NCBI GenBank assembly: GCA_017472685.1
Contig: JAFUOO010000012.1
Coordinates: 62,001 to 126,000, forward strand
Source: Clostridia bacterium
GTDB lineage: Bacteria; Bacillota; Clostridia; UMGS1883
Reading direction: 5' to 3'
DNA: 64,000 nucleotides
Both the position numbers and the translations under genes were made by a program. Positions 36,160 through 45,635 of this stretch are shown here, one piece after another. The notes below the pieces were generated by a model. It had not been told where the DNA came from, searched no databases, and saw only the letters and a list, made by a program, of their open reading frames with translations. Position 1 is the stretch's first letter, and each line of letters starts with the position of its first letter.

Positions 36160-36717
36160 ATGTACTTGATTGCAGGACTGGGAAACCCCGGTCGTGAATA
36201 CGAAAAAACACGCCACAACGTGGGCTTTACCGCACTTGACTATCTCGCATATGATGCAAATATTACCGTTTCTAAAATTAAATTCAAGGGCATTTACGGC
36301 GACGGCATGATAGCAGGCGAGAAGTGCATTCTCTTAAAGCCTCAGACATATATGAATCTGAGCGGCGAAAGCGTGCGTGAGGCGGCAGAATATTTTAAAA
36401 TTGAACCGAATAAGATAATAATAGTGTATGATGATGTTGACCTTGAGCCCGGAAAGGTGAGGATTCGCCCCAAGGGAAGCGCAGGCGGACACAACGGCAT
36501 GAAGTCAATAATTTATCAGCTTCAGTGCGATGAATTCCCCCGTGTACGCTTTGGCGTAGGCAAGGCTGAGCACGGCATGGTTAACCATGTGCTTGGAAGA
36601 TTCAGCGAAGAAGACGGGGTAAAGGTTTCAGATGCTATCCGCGATTTGCCGAAAATTATCGAGGCTATTATTAAAAACGGCGTAAACGATGCTATGAACA
36701 AATTCAACGGAAAATAA
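36160..36717 (+). CDS. pth: Peptidyl-tRNA hydrolase
   Basis: Pth frees tRNA from prematurely released peptidyl-tRNA. The 185-residue product has the N-terminal GLGNPGREYEKTRHNVGF motif with the catalytic histidine (about residue 20), the VYDDVDLEPGKVRIR segment with the key aspartate (about 93) and GSAGGHNGMKSI. Length is standard. Gene order is the usual Firmicutes one. Confidence 0.97.
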   Translation: MYLIAGLGNPGREYEKTRHNVGFTALDYLAYDANITVSKIKFKGIYGDGMIAGEKCILLKPQTYMNLSGESVREAAEYFKIEPNKIIIVYDDVDLEPGKVRIRPKGSAGGHNGMKSIIYQLQCDEFPRVRFGVGKAEHGMVNHVLGRFSEEDGVKVSDAIRDLPKIIEAIIKNGVNDAMNKFNGK

Positions 36718-36726
36718 GGAGCAAAA

Positions 36727-39700
36727 ATGAAGTTTCATGATCTGCTTCAGAGCAGTGCAGAATTTGAAAGCATAATTGAAGAAGCAAAAAAAGGGAAGTT
36801 TCCCATCCATGTTACAGGGCCCTCGGAATCCGTGAAGGCCCATTTTGTCATGTCCTTTTTAAGTAAGCTTGAAAGAAAGGGCTTTATCATAACCTACAGT
36901 GAAATGCAGGCAAAAAAGCTTTGCGACGATATCTGCTTCTTTGACAAGGATGCAGCTGTTGTCATTCCCGAAACAGACATGCTTTTATACAAGGCTGAGG
37001 CTGCTGACAGTACAGCTGAAAACAAGAGAATGGAAGCACTTCTTTCTGTTGCCAAAAAGAAGGTGGTTATCCTTAGTGTAATGTCGCTTTTGCAGTATAC
37101 TGTTTCAAGAAAAGACCTGGAGCTGTTAAGCTTTGAAGCCCGGGTAGGCGATGTCTTTTCCATGGATGAATTGATAGAGCGGTTTATAAACATGGGCTAC
37201 ACAAGGCTTGACGTGGTTGAAAACCCGGGGCAGTTTGCTGTACGAGGCGGTATTATCGATATTTATTCTCCGGGCTCCGATGCATTCAGAATAGAGTTCT
37301 TCGGCGATGAAATAGACCTTATAAAGGTGTTTGACCCAATAACGCAGCTTTCTGTGGAAAAACGCGATAATGTCAGGATTTCGCCTGCTTCCTCGAGAAG
37401 CTTTACGGGCAGCATTCTTTCTTATATTGACAAAGAGGATATTGTTGTATTTGACGAGCCGAACCGTATTTCTGAAACAGCCGAAACAATCCGCTTTGAG
37501 CTGGAGGACAACATTAAAACCCTTATTGAAAAAGAGGTTGATTTTGACTCCGAAAAGGAATATCTGCAATCCTACAGCAAAATCATAGGCAAGCTTACTG
37601 CAAACCCGATTTTGTCAATGGCTTCTTTAAGCAGAGTCTGCCCCGATTTCAGAGCAAAGGCTAATCTCAATCTTACGGCAAGAACACTCCAGAATTACGG
37701 AGGCAATATTGATTTTCTTTACGACGATATTGCTGCCTGGGAAAAAGCAAAGTATAGCATCTATATTCTCGGCGGAAGCAGCCAGCGGGCAAAAAAGCTT
37801 TGCGAGGCATTAGCGGAAAAGGGCTTTAAGGCAACCTATTATTCATCCTTTGAAGAAATCGGTGACACGAAGGGCACCGTAAGTGTAATAAAGGGCTCCA
37901 TAAATAAAGGCTTTGAATATTCGCTTATAAATACTGTTGTTGTAAGCGACAGAGAAATTTTTGCATCCGAGAAGAAAAAACGTAAAGTCAAAAAGGACTC
38001 CAACAGCGCAAAGATTAAAAACCCATTTGATATAACGCCGGGCGATTTGGTTGTGCACAATGTTCACGGTATCGGTAAATATCTTGGCATGAAGCGCCTT
38101 GAGGTTGACGGCGTAACGAGAGATTATTTCAAAATTGAATACCGTGGTAACGATTTTCTTTACATTCCCGTTGACCAGCTCGACCTCATAAATAAATATG
38201 TGGGTGCAGGCGAGGGGAAGAGCGTCAGAATAAATAAGCTCGGTGGCGCAGAATGGGCGGCAACAAAGGCAAAAGTAAAGGCAAATGTTGCTCAGATGGC
38301 AAAGAAGCTCATTTCACTGTACGCAGCACGAAGCGTTGCAGAAGGTGTTGCCTTTGAAAAAGATTCTTCATGGCAGAGAGATTTTGAAGCTGATTTCATT
38401 TACGAAGAAACTGAAGACCAGCTTCGTGCCATAGAAGAAATCAAGAAGGATATGGAATCACCCCGACCTATGGACAGACTTCTGTGTGGTGATGTAGGCT
38501 ATGGAAAAACAGAGGTGGCAATGCGTGCCGCTTTCAAGGCAGTTGATTCGGGCTACCAGGTGGCGTATCTTGTTCCCACCACAATCCTTGCGCAGCAGCA
38601 ATATAATAACTTTGTTCAGCGAATGAAGAAATTCCCCATCACGGTGAGGATGCTTTCAAGGTTTTCCACCAAAAAGGAAACCGACGAAACCTTACGTATG
38701 CTCAAAAGCGGCGAGTGCGACATTGTTATCGGCACGCACAAGCTTTTATCTGATAAAATCGAATACAGAAGGCTTGGACTTCTTGTAATCGACGAGGAGC
38801 AACGCTTCGGCGTAGGACATAAGGAAAAAATTAAAGAGTTCAAAAAGAATGTAGATGTGCTGACACTCAGTGCAACACCCATTCCGAGAACGCTCCATAT
38901 GGCAATGGTCGGCATAAGAGACATGAGCGTGCTGTTAAATCCGCCCGAGGACAGATATCCCGTGCAGACCTATGTGCTTGAGGAAAACAAGGTTATTATC
39001 CAGAACGCAATCGAACGTGAGCTTTCCCGCGGAGGACAGGTGTATTACGTTTCCAACCGTGTAACGGGCATGGAAAAGGTAACGGCTGAAATAGCCGCCC
39101 TGGTGCCCGATGCAAGGGTTGAAATGGCACATGGACAAATGAGCGAGGCACAGCTCGAAAGAACTCTCATGCGGTTTTTAAACCGTGAAATCGATGTTTT
39201 GGTATGTACTACAATTATCGAAACCGGTATGGATGTGCAGAACGTAAATACAATTATTATCGAGGATGCAAACCGCTTCGGCTTGGCACAGCTGTATCAG
39301 CTTCGCGGCAGGGTCGGCAGAACAAACCGTCTTGCTTACGCGTATCTGACCTTTGATGCAAAAAAGTCCCTTGACGAAATAGCAGAAAAAAGACTGCGCG
39401 CGATTAAAGAATTTACAGAGTTCGGCTCCGGCTTCAAAATAGCTATGCGTGACCTTGAAATCCGTGGTGCAGGCAATGTGCTTGGTCCGGAACAGCACGG
39501 CTTTATGGCAAGTGTCGGCTACGATATGTACTGCCAGATGCTCTCTGATGCCGTTAATGAGGCAATGGGCATTGCAGTGGAAGAGAAAAAGCTGACAACC
39601 CAGATAGACCTTAACGTAAACGCTTATATTCCCAATGATTTCATAAATTCCGAAGCGCTCCGAATTGAAGCATACAAGGCGATAGTTCTTATCGAGGATT

Positions 39701-40044
39701 TACAGGATTATAACCGTGTTCAGGAGGAGCTTGAGGACCGCTACGGAACAGTGCCCACATGCGTTGACCGCCTCATGAAAATTGCTCTGCTGAAATATAC
39801 TGCAAATTCTTTAGGAATTACCGATGTTTCACAGACACAAGACGGTGTTGTGCTCAGGTTTGTTAAGGCAAAGGCTCCCGACATAACTGCCCTTTCAAAA
39901 ATTTCAACATCCAATGTTGTAAAAATCCTTTACAGCTCAGGTGAAAGACCGTACATACTTATACGGTTGACAAAGGTCAGTGAGGATGAGCTTATTAAAA
40001 AAGTTAACTTTGTGTTAAATTGCTTGCAAAACCCCACTCTGTAG
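36727..40044 (+). CDS. mfd: Transcription-repair coupling factor
   Basis: Mfd removes RNA polymerase stalled at DNA damage and recruits UvrA. The 1105-residue product has the UvrB-like N-terminal module and a CarD-like RNA-polymerase interaction domain (about 435-500, PGDLVVHNVHGIGKYLG). The translocase has Walker A GDVGYGKTEVA (about 588) and the DEEQRFG box (about 692). A TRCF-type C-terminal domain follows. Slightly shorter than Bacillus Mfd (1177). AAGGAG precedes the start nine bases after pth. Confidence 0.97.
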   Translation: MKFHDLLQSSAEFESIIEEAKKGKFPIHVTGPSESVKAHFVMSFLSKLERKGFIITYSEMQAKKLCDDICFFDKDAAVVIPETDMLLYKAEAADSTAENKRMEALLSVAKKKVVILSVMSLLQYTVSRKDLELLSFEARVGDVFSMDELIERFINMGYTRLDVVENPGQFAVRGGIIDIYSPGSDAFRIEFFGDEIDLIKVFDPITQLSVEKRDNVRISPASSRSFTGSILSYIDKEDIVVFDEPNRISETAETIRFELEDNIKTLIEKEVDFDSEKEYLQSYSKIIGKLTANPILSMASLSRVCPDFRAKANLNLTARTLQNYGGNIDFLYDDIAAWEKAKYSIYILGGSSQRAKKLCEALAEKGFKATYYSSFEEIGDTKGTVSVIKGSINKGFEYSLINTVVVSDREIFASEKKKRKVKKDSNSAKIKNPFDITPGDLVVHNVHGIGKYLGMKRLEVDGVTRDYFKIEYRGNDFLYIPVDQLDLINKYVGAGEGKSVRINKLGGAEWAATKAKVKANVAQMAKKLISLYAARSVAEGVAFEKDSSWQRDFEADFIYEETEDQLRAIEEIKKDMESPRPMDRLLCGDVGYGKTEVAMRAAFKAVDSGYQVAYLVPTTILAQQQYNNFVQRMKKFPITVRMLSRFSTKKETDETLRMLKSGECDIVIGTHKLLSDKIEYRRLGLLVIDEEQRFGVGHKEKIKEFKKNVDVLTLSATPIPRTLHMAMVGIRDMSVLLNPPEDRYPVQTYVLEENKVIIQNAIERELSRGGQVYYVSNRVTGMEKVTAEIAALVPDARVEMAHGQMSEAQLERTLMRFLNREIDVLVCTTIIETGMDVQNVNTIIIEDANRFGLAQLYQLRGRVGRTNRLAYAYLTFDAKKSLDEIAEKRLRAIKEFTEFGSGFKIAMRDLEIRGAGNVLGPEQHGFMASVGYDMYCQMLSDAVNEAMGIAVEEKKLTTQIDLNVNAYIPNDFINSEALRIEAYKAIVLIEDLQDYNRVQEELEDRYGTVPTCVDRLMKIALLKYTANSLGITDVSQTQDGVVLRFVKAKAPDITALSKISTSNVVKILYSSGERPYILIRLTKVSEDELIKKVNFVLNCLQNPTL

Positions 40045-40084
40045 TGTAATATGTTTGCAAGCTACAAACGAAAGGAAAATTATT

Positions 40085-41167
40085 ATGAAAAAAATTTTAG
40101 CCGTTATTATGGCAACAGTTATGATTTTTACACTTTTTTCCGGTTGCGGAAAGGGAAAGAGTGAATCCGACGCCCCCACAGAATCGGGCGCACAGTCTGA
40201 TGTAAAATATGCAAACCTTGACGAAGACATTGCAGCTCTTGCAGGTGACCACGAGCTCAGTGTAGACGATGTTATGGTCTGTATTGATTTGTTGGTGCCT
40301 TACCTTCAGCAGGAGACAGGCTCAGCTGAAGGCTGGGACCAGATATTGACAAGCAATGGTATTACCGCAAGAGATGATCTTATCACGTCTGCTATCGAGG
40401 AGTGCAGATATCAGTATGCATTCATTAACTATGCAAAAGAAAACGGATATTACTCCGACGAGCAGGGCGAGCAGTTCTTTATGGAATACATTGCAAGTAT
40501 TGGCGGTGAAACCGTATTTGAGGAATTCCTTACCGAGTATGGCTTCAATAGAGATTCCGTAAAGCAGTTTGTCGTGTACAACGGTGCTTTCAATGCATTG
40601 ACAGAAAGTCTTTGCTCTGACGAAGAGGCAGAAAAGCTCTATAACGATAAATATTACGTTACAGCAAAGCACATTCTTGTACTTTTTGAAGGCAGAGAAA
40701 GCGAAGCAGCGGCTTTGGAAGAAGCAAATGCAATTTATAACAGGGCAATTTCGGGCGAAAGCTTCGAAGCTCTTATAGCACAGTACAACGAAGACCCCGG
40801 TCAGAATGCCGAAACAGGCTACACATTTGTAGACGGTGAAATGGTGCCTGAATTCTACAACGGAACAATTGCGCTTAATATAGGCGACATTTCTGAGCCT
40901 GTTAAAACAACATACGGCTATCACATCATTGAGCGTTATGCAAACCCCGGCAGTGAATCGGCATCTTATGCAGATTATATTGCAAACGTAAAGGGCATGA
41001 ATGCACAGGACTTCCTCAACGAAACAAAACAGAACGAAATTATTTCTGCTTATCCGTTGACAATTAATGACGGTATTTTCAGCAAAATTGACCTTTCTAA
41101 ATATACCGTTGAAACTGTACTTGATGAGAACGTGAATTATGGCGATGGCTCAGTATTCAATGAATAA
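40085..41167 (+). CDS. PrsA/SurA-like peptidyl-prolyl isomerase lipoprotein
   Basis: The 360-residue product starts with a lipoprotein signal (lipobox LFSGC, cysteine about residue 21). A SurA-N-like helical part follows, then a PpiC-type rotamase domain (about 188-290) with YYVTAKHILV and TYGYHIIE. It should fold exported proteins outside the membrane. The frame is open from 40055, but ATG 40085 has AAAGGA upstream and gives a proper signal peptide. It follows mfd by 40 bases and ends in a terminator. Confidence 0.88.
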   Translation: MKKILAVIMATVMIFTLFSGCGKGKSESDAPTESGAQSDVKYANLDEDIAALAGDHELSVDDVMVCIDLLVPYLQQETGSAEGWDQILTSNGITARDDLITSAIEECRYQYAFINYAKENGYYSDEQGEQFFMEYIASIGGETVFEEFLTEYGFNRDSVKQFVVYNGAFNALTESLCSDEEAEKLYNDKYYVTAKHILVLFEGRESEAAALEEANAIYNRAISGESFEALIAQYNEDPGQNAETGYTFVDGEMVPEFYNGTIALNIGDISEPVKTTYGYHIIERYANPGSESASYADYIANVKGMNAQDFLNETKQNEIISAYPLTINDGIFSKIDLSKYTVETVLDENVNYGDGSVFNE

Positions 41168-41170
41168 AAC

Positions 41171-41202
41171 AAAATGCTCCCTCAGAAACGTGGGAGCATT
41201 TT
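41171..41202 (+). terminator. Terminator after the prsA-like gene
   Basis: AAAATGCTCCC and GGGAGCATTTT form an 11-base stem with a ten-base loop; the T run is short. Confidence 0.8.
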
Positions 41203-41210
41203 AGTATATC

Positions 41211-41239
41211 TTGACTTTTTCGGGGCAAAATGGTATACT
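41211..41239 (+). promoter_or_regulatory. Promoter of lysA and following genes
   Basis: TTGACT at 41211-41216 and TATACT at 41234-41239 are 17 bases apart. The short leader leaves no room for a lysine riboswitch. Confidence 0.75.
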
Positions 41240-41275
41240 AAATTAAATAAGGTACAGTAAGGAAAGTGAACAAAA

Positions 41276-42571
41276 ATGCTTTTGGAAGGTCAGGGCATAA
41301 ACGCCCTCAATCATCTCACAATTGGCGGTTGCGACAGTTTGGAGCTTTGTGAAAAATACGGCACACCGCTTTATGTTATTGACGAAAATGTAGTGCGCGA
41401 GCATTGCAGACTTTATAAAAAATCCATTGATGAATTCTATAACGGAAACGGCTTGGTGTTTTTTGCATCAAAAGCCCTCTGTAATCTTGAAATGATACGT
41501 GTTGTCAACAGCGAAGGCTTAGGGGCAGATTCGGTGTCTGCAGGCGAGCTGTATACAGTGCTTAAAGCGGGAATGGACAGCGAAAAAATATGTATTCACG
41601 GCAACAATAAAACCGATGAAGAGCTGGAATATGCAATCAAAAACCGTGTGGGCAGAATTGTTATTGACGATGTTTCCGAAATAAAAAAGGTTGACAAAAT
41701 AGCGAAAGCAAATAATATCAGACAAAAGGTTCTTTTCAGAATCAAGCCGGGTATTGATGCACACACACACGAATTTATTATGACAGGTCAGATTGACTGC
41801 AAATTCGGCTTTGCACTTGAAACAGGCGAGGCAGAAGAAGCAATCTGCAAGGCATTGGAATACGACAACATTATTGTTGCAGGTGTTCATTGTCATATAG
41901 GCTCGCAAATTTTTGAATCGGAGCCCTTTAAGGAAGCGGCTAAGGTGTTAGTAAATTTTATGGCTGACATTAAGGATAAGACAGGCTATGAAATGTTTGA
42001 GCTTAATCTTGGCGGTGGCTTCGGCGTTACCTACACAGAAAAGGACGACCCTATAAAGTTCAATAAGTATATTGAAGAGGTAAGTGCTATCATCAAGGAA
42101 GAATGCGCTAAGCGCAACCTTGTTCTTCCGTTTGTTATGATGGAGCCCGGCAGAAGCATTGTAGGCACAGCGGGTGTGACGCTTTATAAGGCAGGAGCTA
42201 TTAAGGATATCCCCGGAATAAGATGCTATGTTTCCGTTGATGGTGGTATGACCGACAACCCCAGGTACATTCTCTATCAGGCTGAATATACGGCGCTTGT
42301 TGCAAACAAAGCAGGCGACGAAAAGACAGAGGTTGTAACCTTAGCAGGAAAATGCTGCGAGTCAGGTGACCTTCTTGGTGAAAATATGCCCATACAGAAG
42401 GTTGAAAGCGGCGATATTATTGCCGTGCTCACAACAGGTGCATACAACTATTCAATGGCGTCAAATTACAACAGAGTTCCGCGTCCTGCTATGGTAATGG
42501 TGAAGAACGGTGAGAGCCGTGTGATTGTAAAGAGAGAAACTTTTGAGGATCTGGTCAGAAATGATATTTAG
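41276..42571 (+). CDS. lysA: Diaminopimelate decarboxylase
   Basis: LysA decarboxylates meso-diaminopimelate to lysine using PLP. The 431-residue product has the PLP lysine in FFASKALCN (about residue 65), the substrate loop HCHIGSQI (about 203), the phosphate-binding GGGFGV (about 240), EPGRS (about 289) and the catalytic cysteine in CCESGD (about 361). Family length is normal. The start of the next gene overlaps its end by 11 bases. Confidence 0.95.
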   Translation: MLLEGQGINALNHLTIGGCDSLELCEKYGTPLYVIDENVVREHCRLYKKSIDEFYNGNGLVFFASKALCNLEMIRVVNSEGLGADSVSAGELYTVLKAGMDSEKICIHGNNKTDEELEYAIKNRVGRIVIDDVSEIKKVDKIAKANNIRQKVLFRIKPGIDAHTHEFIMTGQIDCKFGFALETGEAEEAICKALEYDNIIVAGVHCHIGSQIFESEPFKEAAKVLVNFMADIKDKTGYEMFELNLGGGFGVTYTEKDDPIKFNKYIEEVSAIIKEECAKRNLVLPFVMMEPGRSIVGTAGVTLYKAGAIKDIPGIRCYVSVDGGMTDNPRYILYQAEYTALVANKAGDEKTEVVTLAGKCCESGDLLGENMPIQKVESGDIIAVLTTGAYNYSMASNYNRVPRPAMVMVKNGESRVIVKRETFEDLVRNDI

Positions 42572-43214
42572 CAATTTATCAATATCCGAATTATTACAGA
42601 ACTTTATAGTTCTTTTTACCGCAATAACGGTACATGAATATTCTCACGGGCTTATAGCAAACCGTCTTGGCGACCCCACAGCAAGAGCTATGGGAAGGCT
42701 TACCCTTAACCCAATGGCACATCTGGACCCTTTGGGTGCTTTAATGATGGTTTTCTGTCGCTTTGGTTGGGCAAAGCCTGTGCCTGTAAACCCCTATTAC
42801 TTTGACGAGCCGAAAAAAGGCATGATGTTTGTTGCTTTGGCGGGACCTGCATCAAATTTACTTCTGGCACTTCTTGTTGCAACAATTTACCCCTTCCTTT
42901 GGATGTTTATGCCGTCTATTTTTGGCATAACAACATTTATGGGCGGGCTCTTTATTGCTTGCATAGGCGTAAATGTTTCCTTTGCAGTATTCAATCTCAT
43001 TCCGTTTCCGCCTCTTGACGGCAGCAAAATTCTGTTTTCGCTTCTCCCTAATGAGGTTTATAACAAACTTCTCACTTACGAAAGATACGGAACGGTAATT
43101 CTTATTGTATTGTCTTTTACAGGTGTTCTTGGAAGCATACTTGATCTTATTATAAACCCGGTGTTCGGCTTGTACATCAAGTGGATCAATTTCTTGTTAA
43201 ATCTTATAGCATAA
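42561..43214 (+). CDS. M50-family site-2 protease-like membrane peptidase
   Basis: The 217-residue membrane protein has the zinc motif HEYSH (about 28-32) and the second signature NLIPFPPLDGSKIL (about 149-162) of the YwhC/FtsH-independent rhomboid-unlike M50 group. No PDZ domain is present. About five membrane segments are visible. The natural substrate is unknown. ATG 42561 is preferred over the in-frame 42543 because GAGG lies upstream; it overlaps lysA. Confidence 0.88.
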   Translation: MIFSNLSISELLQNFIVLFTAITVHEYSHGLIANRLGDPTARAMGRLTLNPMAHLDPLGALMMVFCRFGWAKPVPVNPYYFDEPKKGMMFVALAGPASNLLLALLVATIYPFLWMFMPSIFGITTFMGGLFIACIGVNVSFAVFNLIPFPPLDGSKILFSLLPNEVYNKLLTYERYGTVILIVLSFTGVLGSILDLIINPVFGLYIKWINFLLNLIA

Positions 43215-43224
43215 GAGGTTATTT

Positions 43225-43974
43225 ATGAGCGATGTTTCATTCAGGACGGCAGCATTTGAAGGGCCGCTGGACTTGCTTTTGCATCTTATATCAAAAAATA
43301 AGGTAAGTATTTACGATATCCCCATAGCCGAAATCACAGACCAGTATTTTGCTTATTTGGCAGAGTGTGAAGCTATGGACATGGAATTGTCGAGCGAATT
43401 TGCCGTTATGGCAGCACAGCTTCTGTACATCAAGTCAAAAATGCTTCTTCCCGTATACGACGAGGAAGAGGAAGACCCGAGGGCAGAGCTTGTGGACAGG
43501 CTCGAGGAATACAAACGCTACAAGGAAGTGTCAAAACAGCTTGACGTTATGCAGCATGCAATGGACGACTGTGTTTTCAAAGCTCCCGAGAAGCTCGATA
43601 TTCCTAAGGTTATAATTGAAAACAAATCAATGAACCCCGACCTTTTGTATGCATCCTTTCTTATGATTCTTGAGCGTAATCTTGCCAAAAAACCGCTTTC
43701 TCCGCAGAATTTCAGCGGTGTTATAGGCAGAAAAAGGGTGTCTATTCCGCATCAGTCGCGCCATGTTATGAGGCTTCTGAAGGAAAATAAGAATGTTTCT
43801 TTTGAGGAGCTTTTTGACGGAATGTGCACGCGCGGTGAAATGGTGGCAACATTCATGGCTGTGCTTGAACTTATACGTGACAGCCATATGATAGTTATTG
43901 AAAAGGCGGGCAAAATAATTTGTCAGAGGTGTGATGATTTCGATGGATATGACTCAAGTAGCTCAGACGATTGA
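43225..43974 (+). CDS. scpA: Segregation and condensation protein A
   Basis: ScpA is the kleisin subunit of the SMC condensin. The 249-residue product has the typical start FEGPLDLLLHLISKNKVSIYD (here read in two parts) near residue 10, a charged middle helix and a C-terminal winged-helix part that contacts Smc. It overlaps scpB by 44 bases or fewer, depending on the scpB start. Confidence 0.94.
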   Translation: MSDVSFRTAAFEGPLDLLLHLISKNKVSIYDIPIAEITDQYFAYLAECEAMDMELSSEFAVMAAQLLYIKSKMLLPVYDEEEEDPRAELVDRLEEYKRYKEVSKQLDVMQHAMDDCVFKAPEKLDIPKVIIENKSMNPDLLYASFLMILERNLAKKPLSPQNFSGVIGRKRVSIPHQSRHVMRLLKENKNVSFEELFDGMCTRGEMVATFMAVLELIRDSHMIVIEKAGKIICQRCDDFDGYDSSSSDD

Positions 43975-44503
43975 GGCAATACTGTTCGCCATGGGCGATG
44001 CGGTTGAAATTTCCGATATTGCATCAAGTCTTGAAATTGATGCAGAGCAGGTGAGAGAGGGCGCAAAGCTTCTTCAGGAAAAATATCAGAACAGCATTTC
44101 GGGAATAAGGCTTATTGAAATTGCCGATTGCTATCAGCTTTCCTCAAATCCTGCCTGTTATGAATATATAAAAAAAGTAAGTCAGATAAAGAAGCAGTCA
44201 GGGCTTTCAAGCGCGGCGATAGAAACGCTGTCTATAATAGCTTACAATCAGCCCGTAACAAAGGGCACAATTGAGTTTATCCGAGGCGTTGACTCTACAT
44301 ATTCCGTAAACAGGCTCATAGAGCGTGGTCTTATTGATGAACTTGGCCGTGCGGAAACACCGGGCAGGCCCATTCTTTACGGAACTACAATGGAGTTTTT
44401 GCGCACATTCGGAATAAAAACTCTTGAGGATTTGCCGCCGCTCCCCGAAAAGAGTATAGGGGAAGAGGAGGGCTCTTCTGAAAATAAGGAGGAAGCGAAT
44501 TGA
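43931..44503 (+). CDS. scpB: Segregation and condensation protein B
   Basis: ScpB dimers bind ScpA in the SMC complex. The 190-residue product has two winged-helix domains with IEAILFAMGDAVEI near the start, and LSIIAYNQPVTKGTIEFIRG and GRPILYGTT in the second half. Starts at GTG 43931, ATG 43934, 43943 or 43949 are all possible; the longest is listed, and AGAGGT at 43925 fits the region loosely. Confidence 0.93.
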   Translation: MMISMDMTQVAQTIEAILFAMGDAVEISDIASSLEIDAEQVREGAKLLQEKYQNSISGIRLIEIADCYQLSSNPACYEYIKKVSQIKKQSGLSSAAIETLSIIAYNQPVTKGTIEFIRGVDSTYSVNRLIERGLIDELGRAETPGRPILYGTTMEFLRTFGIKTLEDLPPLPEKSIGEEEGSSENKEEAN

Positions 44504-45078
44504 ACCCTTTTATAATAATGGGAATAATTGTCGCTGTTTTGATTTTAATATTATATATCCCTATAGGCGTTGGTCTTAAGTACGAAGACGGAGCATTTGT
44601 TATCGTAAAGGTTGCTTTTAAAAATTTCAATATTCCTTTGGAAAAGGTTTTGAACAAGCCTAAAAAGAAAGAACCTAAAGAGACAAAAAAGCCTGAAAAA
44701 GAGCTTGAAAAGAGCATCGTAGGACTTGATTTTATACTCTCGCTTTTTGGCGATTTCCGCCGTTTTGTGCGAAAGCGGTTTTCTTTGTCAAAATTTGAGC
44801 TTAAGGTAACCTTTGGCACGGCGAATGCAGCATCTACGGCAATTCTTACCGGGCATCTATATTCTCTTTCGTACAATATTCTCGCTCTTATTGACAAGCT
44901 CATGTATGTTGACAGCCCGAAGGTTGAAGTTGTTCCTGTTTTTAACGATGCCACATTTTCGGCAAGTGCCCGGGGAATAATAAAAACACGCCTTGCACAT
45001 ATTATAGCTACGGCAACTGTATTTGCGTATAAATTTTTAAAATATAAAAGAAATAAAAAGAGGAGGAAAACAAAATGA
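44500..45078 (+). CDS. DUF2953 family protein
   Basis: The 192-residue product starts with one membrane helix (about 3-22) followed by a basic, lysine-rich segment (about 55-75, KKKEPKETKKPEKE) and a domain containing FGTANAASTAILTGHLYSL, the DUF2953 hallmark region. In Bacillus the equivalent (ytfI) also precedes ytfJ. Function is not known; the neighbourhood suggests sporulation. Start is TTG with AAGGAGG seven bases upstream, overlapping the scpB stop. Confidence 0.82.
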   Translation: MNPFIIMGIIVAVLILILYIPIGVGLKYEDGAFVIVKVAFKNFNIPLEKVLNKPKKKEPKETKKPEKELEKSIVGLDFILSLFGDFRRFVRKRFSLSKFELKVTFGTANAASTAILTGHLYSLSYNILALIDKLMYVDSPKVEVVPVFNDATFSASARGIIKTRLAHIIATATVFAYKFLKYKRNKKRRKTK

Positions 45079-45467
45079 GTGCACATCCTATCAACGAACT
45101 CATGACTAACGTTATGAGCAACTTAAAGCAGATGGTGGACGTTAATACCATCGTGGGAAGTCCCGTGGAAACTGCAGACGGAACAACAATCATCCCTGTA
45201 TCAAAGGTTGGTTTCGGTTTTGCAGCAGGCGGTAGCGATTTCTCAGCAGCTAATCCTGCAGCTGATTCTCACTTCGGTGGCGGTAGCGGTGCAGGTGTTT
45301 CTATTGCACCTATCGGTTTTTTGGTTGTAAGCAAGGACCAGATAAGAATGATTCCCGTTACAAGCACAAACAGCGCAGTTGACAAGCTCGTTGACTATAT
45401 TCCCACTGCAATCAACAAGGTTAATAATCTTATTGAAAAGCATAAGGACGCAAAAGAAGAAGAATAA
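45075..45467 (+). CDS. gerW: GerW (YtfJ) family sporulation protein
   Basis: GerW is a forespore protein needed for normal germination in Bacillus. The 130-residue product has the full family pattern: HPINELMTNVMSNLKQMVDV at the start, VGSPV, TIIPVSKVGFGFAAGGS (about 40-56), a glycine-rich loop GGGSGAGVSI and IPTAINKVNNLIE at the end. It overlaps the DUF2953 gene by four bases and ends in a terminator. Confidence 0.93.
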   Translation: MSAHPINELMTNVMSNLKQMVDVNTIVGSPVETADGTTIIPVSKVGFGFAAGGSDFSAANPAADSHFGGGSGAGVSIAPIGFLVVSKDQIRMIPVTSTNSAVDKLVDYIPTAINKVNNLIEKHKDAKEEE

Positions 45468-45478
45468 AATCTTAATTT

Positions 45479-45510
45479 AAAGTCGCCTTTGAAAAATAAG
45501 GCGACTTTTT
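45479..45510 (+). terminator. Terminator after gerW
   Basis: AAAGTCGCCTT and AAGGCGACTTTTT form an 11-base stem ending in five T. Confidence 0.92.
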
Positions 45511-45531
45511 GTATTTTTACCAAAAATTTGA

Positions 45532-45560
45532 TTGAAATGAAATGTCGGTTGTGTTATAAT
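45532..45560 (+). promoter_or_regulatory. Promoter of dacF-rluB
   Basis: TTGAAA at 45532-45537 and TATAAT at 45555-45560 are 17 bases apart, about 75 bases before the dacF start. Confidence 0.75.
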
Positions 45561-45635
45561 ATATTTTGGCAGTAGATTTACATTTCAATCATTAAAATAA
45601 TCCCTTACACATAGCCATATATAGGGGTGGTTTTA

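Noticed and set aside
41240..41275. Lysine riboswitch before lysA
   Set aside because: The gap between promoter and gene is far below the needed length.
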